The notes: generated by a model from the sequence alone, not told the origin. DNA of 12,958 nt from Clostridia bacterium (GCA_017408535.1 JAFQUL010000242.1:1-12958), one strand, 5' to 3'; numbered from the stretch's first letter, positions 1 to 7,961 are shown. Made by a program: numbers and translations.

Positions 1-1
1 C

Positions 2-283
2 CACTGGGAATCCTCTGTTTCCCAGTCATCTGCCGTTGAGGATATGTATGAGGTCGTTCTTCAGATACACGCAGAGGACAGAGCGCTTCTTATTGCAGAT
101 ATATCCACTCTTCTTGCGGAAATGAAGGTTCCGCTTCTTCAGATAAACACTATGAAAAGAACCGCATATACTGTGGTACTGAATATCACAGTCGCCTGCA
201 AGAACATTGAGCATTGCCACAGTATAGTTGCCCGTCTCAAGGGTATAAAGGGCATTGATGACATTTACAGAGGAAGAACCTGA
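2..283 (+). CDS. rel: C-terminal ACT domain of a Rel-type (p)ppGpp synthetase/hydrolase, 5'-truncated by the window edge
   Basis: The reading frame is open from base 2 to the TGA at 281-283, giving the last 93 or so residues of a longer protein. The segment begins with a Trp-containing lead-in and continues as YEVVLQIHAEDRALLIADIS, the typical start of the C-terminal ACT (RRM) domain of long RelA/SpoT homologues, where a conserved DR-x-LL-x-D(I/V) motif begins the first helix. Known role of the family: synthesis and hydrolysis of (p)ppGpp in the stringent response, with the ACT region contacting the ribosome or regulating the catalytic half. The catalytic domains lie outside the window, so whether both activities are retained cannot be judged. 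The gene immediately downstream, 20 bases away, is dtd, which reproduces the rel-dtd pair of Bacillus and many Clostridia and supports the call. An internal ATG at 44 is not a likely start, because the domain already begins upstream of it. Confidence 0.85.
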   Translation, partial: HWESSVSQSSAVEDMYEVVLQIHAEDRALLIADISTLLAEMKVPLLQINTMKRTAYTVVLNITVACKNIEHCHSIVARLKGIKGIDDIYRGRT

Positions 284-303
284 TCGTAAAGGAAAAGATA
301 TTT

Positions 304-759
304 ATGAGAGCAGTAATTCAGAGAGTTACCCGTGCAAGTGTAACTATTGACGGAAAAATAAAGGGAAGTATAGACAACGGTTTTCTTGTTCTGCTTGGTG
401 TCGGCCAGGAGGATGACGAAAAGGATGCTGAGCTTTTGGCGGCAAAGATTGCTAAGCTGAGAATCTTTGAGGATGATAATGAAAAGATGAACCTCGCCCT
501 CGGTGATGTTGGCGGTTCGCTTCTCGTTATTTCAAATTTTACGTTGTATGCAGATTATCACCACGGAAACAGACCGAATTTCCTTTTGTCTGCCCCGCCT
601 GAGAAGGCAAGCAGACTGTATGAGTATTTCATTGAATGTGTCCGCGGTGTTGTTTCTCGCGTTGAGTGCGGTGAATTCGGTGCAGATATGAAGGTGGATC
701 TTCTTAATGACGGTCCGGTCACAATAGTTATGGACAGCGAAGTTTTAAGAAAAAAGTGA
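304..759 (+). CDS. dtd: D-aminoacyl-tRNA deacylase
   Basis: This 151-residue protein has the usual full length of DTD. DTD is a homodimeric cytoplasmic proofreading enzyme that hydrolyses D-aminoacyl-tRNAs (and Gly-tRNAAla), so that D-amino acids do not enter translation. Visible hallmarks are the N-terminal MRAVIQRVTRASV strand, the active-site segment SNFTLYAD at residues 77-84 followed by GNRPNF, and the C-terminal NDGPVT motif at 135-140. The family consensus at 77-81 is SQxTL; here Gln78 is Asn, a conservative but noticeable change in the catalytic motif. The start ATG has AAAGGA ten bases upstream. The gene follows rel by 20 bases and precedes hemZ by 10 bases, so the three are probably co-transcribed. 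Identity is secure; the effect of Q78N is unknown. Confidence 0.95.
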   Translation: MRAVIQRVTRASVTIDGKIKGSIDNGFLVLLGVGQEDDEKDAELLAAKIAKLRIFEDDNEKMNLALGDVGGSLLVISNFTLYADYHHGNRPNFLLSAPPEKASRLYEYFIECVRGVVSRVECGEFGADMKVDLLNDGPVTIVMDSEVLRKK

Positions 760-769
760 GTGCAGGCAA

Positions 770-2266
770 ATGATACTTACAGTTAATGGTAATATAAACA
801 AATATTACGTTCAGACCCTTTGTATGCTTTTCTTTCCGGGTGCAAAATTTTCGGAAAGTGAGGAGGCAGGACCTGATACGCCTATAGTAGACCTGAATCT
901 TACCGAGCGTGAGGAGGGTGTTTTTACCGCCGTTTCTATCAAAATCGGTGATAAAGTGTCTGCCGCCGAGAATTTTACCGAATATAAAGACGGATTTACT
1001 AAGGGAAGGATCGCTAAGATTTCGTCAGGTAAGGCTATATTTGATGCAGGAGAGAAGTTCTTTGGGGTAACTCCCTCATGGGGAATCCTTACCGGAGTGA
1101 GACCTGCAAAGGTGGCAAGCGAATATCTTCTTGCCGGACTTGGCGTTCAGAAGACCAGAAAGCTTTTGCGTTCAGAGTATTTTCTCAATCCCAAGAAAGC
1201 ATCTCTTGTTACCGACGTTGCTTCAAACGAAATAAAAATAATTAAAAAGCTCCCGCCTAAAAGATGCAGTGTGTACATATCAATACCTTTTTGTCCTTCC
1301 CGCTGTGCATATTGTTCTTTCGTTTCATATACGTCAGATAGACTTCTTTCTCTTATCCCGGACTATCTTGTTGCGCTGAAGCGGGAGATAGTTGAGATGT
1401 TTACTACTATCAAGCGCGCAGGCCTTGAGGTCGCTACGGTATATATCGGCGGAGGTACTCCTACCATTCTCAGCGAAAAGGAGCTTGATTTTCTCCTTAG
1501 TGCTATAGAGGAAAATGTGGACGTATCCTCTCTTATGGAGTATACGCTTGAGGGCGGACGCCCCGATACAATAACACCTGAGAAGCTTGCTGTAGCAAAA
1601 ATGCACGGCATAACACGTTTCAGCGTGAATCCCCAGACACTGAACGATGACGTACTGAAATATATCGGCAGACATCATACAGTAGATGATTTCTACAGAG
1701 CTTATGATATTGCGGTAAATTCGGGGATCCCCCATATAAATACCGACCTGATAGCAGGTCTGCCGGGTGAAGATTTCATCAGTTTCTCACGAACAGTTGA
1801 TAAGATAATAGAGCTTCGTCCGGATAATATAACGTTCCATACCTTCTGTGTAAAGAAGGCGTCAGATATACTCAGAAGTGAGACTGACGTATTCTCGCTT
1901 ACAGGCGGTGACACCGGAATGAGTGTCGACTACTCTCAGGTAAAGGCTAAAAATGCAAAATACAAGCCTTATTATATGTACCGTAACAAGAACACAGTCG
2001 GTAATTTTGAGAACGTAGGCTTTGCACTTGAGGGGGCTGAGGGCCTCTACAACATCTTTATGATGGAGGAGATACACCCCGTATTCGGTGCCGGTGCCGG
2101 CGCCGTTACCAAACTTACAAGAAATGACGGACTTACAGTTACAAATTCCAAGATAGTACGAATATTTAACCCTAAATATCCATACGAATATTTAAGTGAA
2201 GACAGAGATGTCGCACTTGCAAAAAAGAACCTTGAGATAGAAAAATTCTTTTTATCCGAGGAGTGA
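770..2266 (+). CDS. hemZ: HemZ, radical SAM coproporphyrinogen III dehydrogenase-like protein
   Basis: This 498-residue protein has the HemZ layout: an N-terminal domain of about 160 residues not found in HemN, then a radical SAM TIM-barrel. The cluster-binding CxxxCxxC is C175, C179 and C182 (FCPSRCAYCSF), and the SAM-contacting GGGTP is at 227-231. A PQTLND-type segment follows at about residue 290, and a LIAGLPGE motif further on, both typical of HemN/HemW/HemZ relatives. By family, it would convert coproporphyrinogen III to protoporphyrinogen without oxygen. In fermentative Clostridia HemZ often occurs without a full heme pathway, so the real substrate here is uncertain. The start ATG lies 10 bases after the dtd stop and has only a weak ribosome site (GTGCAGG), suggesting translational coupling. 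No other tetrapyrrole gene is in the window. Confidence 0.9.
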   Translation: MILTVNGNINKYYVQTLCMLFFPGAKFSESEEAGPDTPIVDLNLTEREEGVFTAVSIKIGDKVSAAENFTEYKDGFTKGRIAKISSGKAIFDAGEKFFGVTPSWGILTGVRPAKVASEYLLAGLGVQKTRKLLRSEYFLNPKKASLVTDVASNEIKIIKKLPPKRCSVYISIPFCPSRCAYCSFVSYTSDRLLSLIPDYLVALKREIVEMFTTIKRAGLEVATVYIGGGTPTILSEKELDFLLSAIEENVDVSSLMEYTLEGGRPDTITPEKLAVAKMHGITRFSVNPQTLNDDVLKYIGRHHTVDDFYRAYDIAVNSGIPHINTDLIAGLPGEDFISFSRTVDKIIELRPDNITFHTFCVKKASDILRSETDVFSLTGGDTGMSVDYSQVKAKNAKYKPYYMYRNKNTVGNFENVGFALEGAEGLYNIFMMEEIHPVFGAGAGAVTKLTRNDGLTVTNSKIVRIFNPKYPYEYLSEDRDVALAKKNLEIEKFFLSEE

Positions 2267-2275
2267 TCGCACGGG

Positions 2276-2282
2276 AAAGGAG
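2276..2282 (+). promoter_or_regulatory. ribosome binding site deciding a TTG start
   Basis: AAAGGAG sits ten bases before the TTG at 2293. The next in-frame ATG lies more than 35 bases downstream of this site, so the TTG is the supported start of the nucleoside kinase. Confidence 0.7.
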
Positions 2283-2292
2283 CAACTGACGA

Positions 2293-3204
2293 TTGACGGA
2301 ATATATTAATAAATTTTCAGATGCCGATGAAATGCGGAAATATGTTCTTGATTGTGAAGCAAACTTTGAACACCAGCTTGACCTGGCGTGGAAGTCTGTG
2401 GCAGAGGATGATGAGATAAGCTATATTACTCTCTCAGGCCCCACCTGTGCCGGCAAGACAACTACAGCAAAAAAGCTTATTTCGGAGCTTGGGGCACTTG
2501 GTAAAAACGTTCATATGGTCTCTTTCGACGACTTTTTCAAGGCACATTCACGGCTTGATACGGTTATTGACAGATTCGGTAACGAGCGGCTTGACTTTGA
2601 TACCGTCAACGCCATTGATCTTGACTCTCTGAGTGATACCCTTGAGCATATTTTTATTCATAGGGATGTGGAAATACCGATATATGATTTTGAGAAAGGA
2701 AGACCAAACGGCAAGCGTCCTATAGATCTTTCTCCCGGAGATATCGTTATTTTTGAGGGAATACAGGCAGTGTATCCCGAAATAGTCAGTCTTTTTTCTG
2801 CACACAAGTACAGAAGTATATATATTTCGGTAAACGGTGACACTAATATCGGCGGCAGAATATTCAGCGGCAGACAGATAAGATTTCTCAGAAGAATAGT
2901 CAGAGATTTCAAGTTCAGAGGAGCAGAGCCGGACTTTACCTACGATATTTGGCCCAGCGTGTGTGACAATGAGGACAAAAATATGATACCATACTGTCAC
3001 AGAAGTGATATCCTTCTTAATTCCATTATGCCCTATGAAGCTGGAATAATAAAAGACGAGCTGCTTCACGTGTTAAGTCTGGTTAATAAGAACGGAAAAT
3101 ATATTGATCACGCTCTAAAAATAGCGGAGTGCTTTGAGGATATCGTTCCCATACCTCCGGAAATGTTGCCGGAAAACTCGCTGTACCACGAATTTTTAGG
3201 GTAA
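2293..3204 (+). CDS. uridine kinase-type nucleoside kinase (PRK/Udk P-loop family)
   Basis: The product is a 303-residue cytoplasmic P-loop kinase of the phosphoribulokinase/uridine kinase family. Walker A is GPTCAGKT at 49-56. Further family features are SFDDFF at 77-82, YDFEKG at 131-136, the FEG turn at 154-156, the arginine-rich lid-like stretch RFLRRIVRDF at 197-206, and the C-terminal ENSLYHEFLG. The last element is characteristic of a Firmicutes nucleoside kinase group often carrying an N-terminal TGS/ThrRS-like domain; that domain is absent here, so this is the kinase module alone. The expected reaction is ATP-dependent phosphorylation of a nucleoside, uridine or cytidine by analogy; the true substrate is unknown. 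The TTG start at 2293 is chosen because a good AAAGGAG ends ten bases upstream and no ATG is near. It lies between hemZ and punA, in line with nucleoside salvage. Confidence 0.82.
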   Translation: MTEYINKFSDADEMRKYVLDCEANFEHQLDLAWKSVAEDDEISYITLSGPTCAGKTTTAKKLISELGALGKNVHMVSFDDFFKAHSRLDTVIDRFGNERLDFDTVNAIDLDSLSDTLEHIFIHRDVEIPIYDFEKGRPNGKRPIDLSPGDIVIFEGIQAVYPEIVSLFSAHKYRSIYISVNGDTNIGGRIFSGRQIRFLRRIVRDFKFRGAEPDFTYDIWPSVCDNEDKNMIPYCHRSDILLNSIMPYEAGIIKDELLHVLSLVNKNGKYIDHALKIAECFEDIVPIPPEMLPENSLYHEFLG

Positions 3205-3232
3205 ATCAATAGGAAAAAAAGAGGAAAAAGAA

Positions 3233-4060
3233 ATGCTTGAAAAATGCGGATATAAAGAATATGCTGAAAGTGCTGAATATATAAAAAGGCTTATAGGCTC
3301 TACTCCCGACATTGCAATAATACTCGGCTCGGGACTTGACAGAATCGTCCGAAAAATGACTGAAAAGGTTGTTATTCCGTACAGAGATATTCCCAATTTC
3401 CCGGTTTCCACTGTTTCTTATCAGAAGGGTGAACTTGTGTTCGGTATGCTTGCAGGTAAGAAGATCCTTGCTATGAACGGCCGCTTTCATTACTATGAGG
3501 GCTGGGAAATGTGGCAGACCGCTTATCCTGTAGCGGTTATGAAGCTTCTCGGTATCGGAAAGATGATTATTACCAATGCCGCCGGCGGTATCGGTGACAA
3601 TGTTGATCCGGGCGATCTGGTTCTTATTACCGACCACATCAAATTTATGGCAGACTCTCCGCTTCGCGGTGCAAACCTTGATGAGTTCGGTGTCCGTTTC
3701 CCGGATATGCAGAGCGTATATGACAGGGAAATGATGAATACCGCAGAAGTAATTGCCAAAGAATACGGTATTTCAGTAACACGCGGTGTATACGCATATA
3801 TGGCAGGTCCTCAGTATGAGACCCCTGCAGAGATAAGAGCACTTAAAACCATGGGTGCTGATGTTGTAGGAATGTCTACTGTGGCTGAGGTTATTGTTGC
3901 AGCTCACTGCGGTATAAAGGTGCTTTGCATTTCCTGTGTTTCCAATAAGGCTGCGGGAATAACGGGCAATCCTCTTACCGAGGAGGAGGTACTTGAGACC
4001 GCTGCTTCTATTGCGGCGGGCTTTGAGACACTTGTTACAGAAGCTGTTAAGAGAATATAA
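3233..4060 (+). CDS. punA: purine nucleoside phosphorylase, trimeric (PNP/MTAP) family
   Basis: This 275-residue enzyme has the normal length of the low-molecular-mass, homotrimeric PNP family. It catalyses phosphorolysis of purine nucleosides to free base and (deoxy)ribose-1-phosphate. Visible motifs are the phosphate-binding GSGL at 32-35, GRFHYYEG at 83-90, TNAAGG at 114-119, the purine-site GPQYETPAE with Glu196 (equivalent of human Glu201), VGMST with Met214, and CVSNKAAG with Asn238 (equivalent of human Asn243). A Glu/Asn pair at the base site is the signature of 6-oxopurine specificity (inosine, guanosine) rather than adenosine. The ribosome site GAGGAAA lies about six bases before the ATG. 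The gene is flanked by a nucleoside kinase and an MtaD-type deaminase, which supports purine salvage; 5'-methylthioinosine could be an additional substrate, but this is inference. Confidence 0.93.
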   Translation: MLEKCGYKEYAESAEYIKRLIGSTPDIAIILGSGLDRIVRKMTEKVVIPYRDIPNFPVSTVSYQKGELVFGMLAGKKILAMNGRFHYYEGWEMWQTAYPVAVMKLLGIGKMIITNAAGGIGDNVDPGDLVLITDHIKFMADSPLRGANLDEFGVRFPDMQSVYDREMMNTAEVIAKEYGISVTRGVYAYMAGPQYETPAEIRALKTMGADVVGMSTVAEVIVAAHCGIKVLCISCVSNKAAGITGNPLTEEEVLETAASIAAGFETLVTEAVKRI

Positions 4061-4080
4061 ACGTAAGGGTTAGTAACATC

Positions 4081-5373
4081 ATGAAGATACTTTTTAAAAA
4101 TGCAACCGTTATGGCACTTGATCCCTCGATAACAGGAGAGGGTAAGTTTCTTGCCGTTGACGGCGACGTTATAAGCTATATTGGCGATAAAATGCCTGAC
4201 GGTGATTTTGACAGAATTTTAGATTGCACAGGTAAGCTTCTTACTGCGGGATTTTACAATTCTCATTGCCACAGTGCAATGACACTTTTCCGTGGGTACG
4301 GAGAGGACCTGCCTCTTGACAGATGGCTCCACGAAAAGATATTTCCGGCAGAGGAGCGGCTCACTCACGAAAGTATTTATGCAGGCTCCTCCCTTGCGAT
4401 TGCTGAGATGATAGCTGCAGGTACGGTTTCTTTTACAGATATGTATGAAAAATGCGAGGATACTGCAAAAGCGGTCATAGAGAGCGGTATCAAGGCAAAC
4501 CTTGCCCGTGCGGTTCTCAGCTTTGATCCCGTAGAGAATATGTCAGAAAATATCAGAGTAAAGGAAGCTCTTACTCTTGCCGATGAGTATCACGGCGCGG
4601 CAAATGGCAGGATCAAAATTGATATGTCTCTGCACGCCGAATATACTAACACTGAAAATTCAGCGAGATATATCGGTGAGCTTGCCCGTGACAGAGAACT
4701 TATTATTCAGCTTCATATGTCAGAAACAGAGAGCGAGCATCTTGCGTGTATCGAAAGACACGGTGTTACTCCCGCAGAGTTTTTCCTTAAGTGCGGAGTT
4801 TTTGACGTGCCGGTCAGTGCGGCTCATTGCGTATGGGTAACTGACAGCGATATGAAGATAATGGCAGAGAAGGGTGTTACCGCAGTACATAATCCTGTCA
4901 GCAATCTTAAACTTGGCAGCGGTGTTATGCCTCTTCGCCGTATGCTTGATGCCGGTGTGAACGTAGCTCTCGGTACAGACGGAGCATCATCAAACAATAT
5001 GCTTGACATAGTTTCTGAGATGCGTATTGCGGCAATACTTCACAAGGGCGTTTCAAGACGTGCGGACGAGACCCGTGCCTGTGAGATGTATCCTCTTTTG
5101 ACATTAAACGGTGCTAGGTCTCAGGGCAGAGACGATTGCGGTGAGATCGCAGTAGGAAAGAAAGCGGATATAGTTCTCATAAACACCGATACTGTTTCTA
5201 CCATTCCTTCATACAGCCTTGACGCTACGTTCGCATATTCCGTAAAGTCAAGTGATGTATATATGACTATGGTTGACGGTAACGTGCTTTATGAAAACGG
5301 AGAATACAAGACGATCGATATCGAGAAGGTAAAATATAATTTTAAGGAAGTTCAGCAGCATTATTTTGATTGA
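4081..5373 (+). CDS. mtaD: 5-methylthioadenosine/S-adenosylhomocysteine deaminase (amidohydrolase)
   Basis: This 430-residue amidohydrolase of the MtaD/TrzN group deaminates the adenine of 5'-methylthioadenosine, S-adenosylhomocysteine or adenosine to the inosine analogue, using one divalent metal. The full ligand set is visible: HCH at residues 62-64 in NSHCHSAMTLFRGYGED, His212 in LHMSET with the nearby catalytic Glu215, His249 in SAAHCVW, and Asp300 in GTDGASSNN. The sequence LDRWLHEKIFPAE after the HxH motif is typical of MtaD rather than guanine or cytosine deaminase. The start ATG at 4081 follows punA by 20 bases with a modest AAGGGTT site. Pairing with a 6-oxopurine phosphorylase suggests a deaminate-then-phosphorolyse route for MTA. 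Exact substrate preference cannot be read from sequence. Confidence 0.9.
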   Translation: MKILFKNATVMALDPSITGEGKFLAVDGDVISYIGDKMPDGDFDRILDCTGKLLTAGFYNSHCHSAMTLFRGYGEDLPLDRWLHEKIFPAEERLTHESIYAGSSLAIAEMIAAGTVSFTDMYEKCEDTAKAVIESGIKANLARAVLSFDPVENMSENIRVKEALTLADEYHGAANGRIKIDMSLHAEYTNTENSARYIGELARDRELIIQLHMSETESEHLACIERHGVTPAEFFLKCGVFDVPVSAAHCVWVTDSDMKIMAEKGVTAVHNPVSNLKLGSGVMPLRRMLDAGVNVALGTDGASSNNMLDIVSEMRIAAILHKGVSRRADETRACEMYPLLTLNGARSQGRDDCGEIAVGKKADIVLINTDTVSTIPSYSLDATFAYSVKSSDVYMTMVDGNVLYENGEYKTIDIEKVKYNFKEVQQHYFD

Positions 5374-5375
5374 TG

Positions 5376-5382
5376 CGGGGTG
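5376..5382 (+). promoter_or_regulatory. ribosome binding site deciding a TTG start
   Basis: GGGGTGA immediately after the mtaD stop codon is seven bases before the TTG at 5390. The alternative ATG at 5402 would be nineteen bases away, too far for this site. Confidence 0.55.
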
Positions 5383-5389
5383 AAGCTTT

Positions 5390-7039
5390 TTGCCGACACG
5401 GATGGAGTTTTCGAGCAGTAAAAAACATCCGGAAAATGAAAACAAAAAGACGCTGAACAGGTTTTTCTCAGGTGTTGCGGTGCTTACCGCCGCAAATATT
5501 ATTGTAAAGGCCATAGGACTTATGTTTAAGATCCCTCTTCAGCACTGTATCGGTGACGAGGGAATGGGATATTTTAACTCAGCTTACACAGTATATACCT
5601 GGTTATATATGCTGTCGACTGCCGGTATACCCGTAGCTATATCTATGATAGTTTCTGAGAACTGTGCAGAAAAGAACGGCAGACAGATAGCTAAGATATT
5701 CAGAGTATCTCTTATTGTGCTGGTGATTATCGGTGCGCTGTCTTTATCTCTGATGCTTATACTTGCAGGTCCTTTTTCACGGTTTATCGGTGCCGGATAT
5801 GCTTCATACTCTATTATAGCCGTAGCACCTACATTGCTTTTTATTTGCATTTCCGGTGCTTACAGAGGCTATTTTCAGGGATACAGAAACATGGTCCCCA
5901 CCGCTGTCTCACAGGTGCTTGAGGCACTTGGTAAAATGGCTGTGGGGATATGTCTTGCCGTCTGGGCATCGGCACGTGGGTACGCGGTGCATTTTGTTGC
6001 CGCCTATGCGACGCTTGGTATTACTATCGGTGCCGCGGCAGGGATGTTTTCTCTTGTGATCTCAAAAATGATATCACGGCAGGAAAAGAGTTTTGAGGCG
6101 GAATATCCCGGTGCAGGCACAGGACCTATACTTAACCGTCTGATCGGTATTGCGGTTCCTGTTACCATCAGTTCATCAGTGATGAGTCTGACCAATGTTC
6201 TTGACCTTATGGTAGTTGTCAACCGACTTGAGCACATAGGGTATACAGAGGGTGCGGCTATGGCCGTGTACGGTAACTATACGACTCTTGTTGTACCGAT
6301 GTTTAATCTTCCGCCTATACTTATATACCCAATAGCATACTCTGCCGCTCCGATCATTTCTGCCGCTGTGGCAAAACGTGATATTGTTTCAGTAAGCCGC
6401 TCTGTCAGAATGTGCCTGAAGCTTACATCGGTGATATCTTTACCCTGTACCTTCGGACTTGCTTTTATGGCATATCCGGTGCTCGATATGCTTTATTCGT
6501 CACAGTCAGCTTGCCTTGGTGCACCTATGCTTATTTTACTGGCACCTGCGGTATTCTTTATGTGTATACTGGCGGTTTGTAATTCTGCACTACAGGCAAT
6601 GGGAAGGGTAAAGATTCCTATACTGTCAATGGGTGTTGGAGCGGCGGTAAAGCTTACTCTCGGGTATTTTCTTACGGGCAGCTCGTCTGTGGGGATATAC
6701 GGTACGCCGATAAGCACGTTCGCTTGTTATCTTGCGGCATCTATTGTAAATATTTATTTTATAATTAAGTATACCGGAGCTGAGCTCGATCTGACCGGTA
6801 TTATCCTCAAGCCAGCTGTCTCCGGTGCTGTATGCGGTGTGTCAGGCTATTTCTTAAATCGTCTGTTATGCTCATATTTTAGTCAGAGTATCTCGGTGCT
6901 GATCTCGGTGTTTTTTGCTGCTATTATTTATCTCGGATTCCTTTTGATGATCGGAGGAATATCGAGGGAAGAGCTTGAAATTGTGCCGACGGTAAAAAAA
7001 ATTACCGGATTTCTAAACAAAAAAGCGAAAAACAGCTAA
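5390..7039 (+). CDS. yabM: MOP-superfamily flippase, YabM/SpoVB/MurJ-like polysaccharide export protein
   Basis: This 549-residue integral membrane protein has about 14 predicted hydrophobic helices, a short basic N-terminal tail and a Lys-rich C-terminus (LNKKAKNS). The first helical pair contains KAIGLMFKIPLQ and GDEGMGYFNSAYTVY, which is the signature of the SpoVB/YabM/YtgP branch of the MATE-like polysaccharide flippases. Family members move lipid-linked precursors across the cytoplasmic membrane: MurJ-type proteins flip lipid II, and SpoVB acts in spore cortex formation. The position directly before mazG and upstream of yabO-yabP-yabQ-divIC matches B. subtilis yabM, so that ortholog is favoured over SpoVB or the vegetative MurJ, but substrate is not decidable here. 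TTG at 5390 is the preferred start; ATG 5402 would remove only four residues. Spacing to mtaD is 16 bases. Confidence 0.85.
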   Translation: MPTRMEFSSSKKHPENENKKTLNRFFSGVAVLTAANIIVKAIGLMFKIPLQHCIGDEGMGYFNSAYTVYTWLYMLSTAGIPVAISMIVSENCAEKNGRQIAKIFRVSLIVLVIIGALSLSLMLILAGPFSRFIGAGYASYSIIAVAPTLLFICISGAYRGYFQGYRNMVPTAVSQVLEALGKMAVGICLAVWASARGYAVHFVAAYATLGITIGAAAGMFSLVISKMISRQEKSFEAEYPGAGTGPILNRLIGIAVPVTISSSVMSLTNVLDLMVVVNRLEHIGYTEGAAMAVYGNYTTLVVPMFNLPPILIYPIAYSAAPIISAAVAKRDIVSVSRSVRMCLKLTSVISLPCTFGLAFMAYPVLDMLYSSQSACLGAPMLILLAPAVFFMCILAVCNSALQAMGRVKIPILSMGVGAAVKLTLGYFLTGSSSVGIYGTPISTFACYLAASIVNIYFIIKYTGAELDLTGIILKPAVSGAVCGVSGYFLNRLLCSYFSQSISVLISVFFAAIIYLGFLLMIGGISREELEIVPTVKKITGFLNKKAKNS

Positions 7040-7087
7040 ATTCGAAGTGGATTATTTAATTCTAAATAGAAAAAGGAACGTAAAAAA

Positions 7088-7903
7088 ATGAATCAGAAGG
7101 CAAAAGAATTACTTAAGAAAGAAAAATACGGCTTTTCCGATCTGTGTACTGTTATGGAGATACTCAGAGGTGAGGACGGATGTCCCTGGGACAGAGAGCA
7201 GGATCACAAGAGCATCAGAGGTAACTTCATTGAGGAAACGTATGAGGTCATTGAAGCTATTGATAACGAGGATACCGATCTCCTTCGCGAAGAGCTTGGA
7301 GACGTTATGCTCCAGGTGGTCTTTCACGCCCGTATGGAAGAGGAAGCCGGCCGTTTTTCTATAGATGATGTCTCGAACGATATCTGTAAAAAGCTCATAA
7401 TACGCCATCCTCATATATTTGCTGATGTTGAGGCTGATACAAGTGAAGAGGTGCTCAAAAACTGGGAGCAGATAAAGAATAAGGAAAAGGCCAGAAAGAC
7501 AACTACTCAGTCGCTTTTGTCTATCCCTCCGTCACTTCCGTCGCTTATGCGTGCAGATAAGGCCGGAGAAAAGGCAGCAAAGGTCGGCTTTGATTTTGCA
7601 GACGCGGGAGAAGCATTTCTTAAAATTGAAGAAGAGACTGCAGAGCTTAAGGCTGCTATCAAAAACAGTGACAGAGAAAACATTGAAGAGGAGTTTGGCG
7701 ATCTTCTGTTTTCTGCGGTAAACTGTGCAAGAAAACTTGGTGTTGACAGTGAGAAGGCTCTCGGTGCAGCTGTAAACAAGTTTATTTCCCGCTTTGCGGC
7801 AATGGAGGCTGCAGTTACCGAAGAAGGTAAAAATGTAGCAGATTTGTCAATGAAAGAGCTGGATGAAGTGTGGGAAACTATAAAAAAACACAAAAAATAT
7901 TGA
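7088..7903 (+). CDS. mazG: nucleoside triphosphate pyrophosphohydrolase MazG
   Basis: This 271-residue protein contains two MazG (all-alpha NTP pyrophosphatase) repeats, as in E. coli MazG. The first has CPWDREQDH at 32-40, then metal-binding EETYE at 49-53 and EELGD at 68-72. The second has EEETAEL and EEEFGDL in the last third. The activity is hydrolysis of (d)NTPs to NMP and pyrophosphate, a house-cleaning role that removes non-canonical nucleotides and in some bacteria lowers (p)ppGpp. The syntenic B. subtilis gene yabN encodes MazG fused behind a tetrapyrrole methylase-like domain; here that domain is absent and the protein starts directly with the MazG part. The start ATG at 7088 has AAAAGGAA about ten bases upstream. 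It is 48 bases after yabM and followed by a 137-base gap containing the HU promoter. Confidence 0.94.
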   Translation: MNQKAKELLKKEKYGFSDLCTVMEILRGEDGCPWDREQDHKSIRGNFIEETYEVIEAIDNEDTDLLREELGDVMLQVVFHARMEEEAGRFSIDDVSNDICKKLIIRHPHIFADVEADTSEEVLKNWEQIKNKEKARKTTTQSLLSIPPSLPSLMRADKAGEKAAKVGFDFADAGEAFLKIEEETAELKAAIKNSDRENIEEEFGDLLFSAVNCARKLGVDSEKALGAAVNKFISRFAAMEAAVTEEGKNVADLSMKELDEVWETIKKHKKY

Positions 7904-7932
7904 TAATTTGCGAGAAAAAAAGCTAAAAGCAC

Positions 7933-7961
7933 TTGATATATCTTCACAAAAGTGCTATACT
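7933..7961 (+). promoter_or_regulatory. sigma-A type promoter for the HU gene, with extended -10 and overlapping dyad
   Basis: TTGATA at 7933-7938 and TATACT at 7956-7961 are separated by exactly 17 bases, with TG at 7953-7954 giving an extended -10. This is near consensus and would start transcription around 7968, leaving a leader of about 73 bases before the HU ATG. A 7-base inverted repeat, AGCACTT at 7928-7934 and AAGTGCT at 7950-7956, overlaps the edges of the -35 and the -10, so a dyad-binding protein here could occlude polymerase. A strong separate promoter fits an abundant nucleoid protein. Confidence 0.75.

Noticed and set aside
1334..1735. A 133-codon minus-strand frame inside hemZ
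   Set aside because: It is antisense to the radical SAM core, with no supporting motif.
2548..3069. A 173-codon minus-strand frame inside the nucleoside kinase gene
   Set aside because: It is a shadow of a gene with clear Walker A and family motifs, and the translation shows no recognisable domain.
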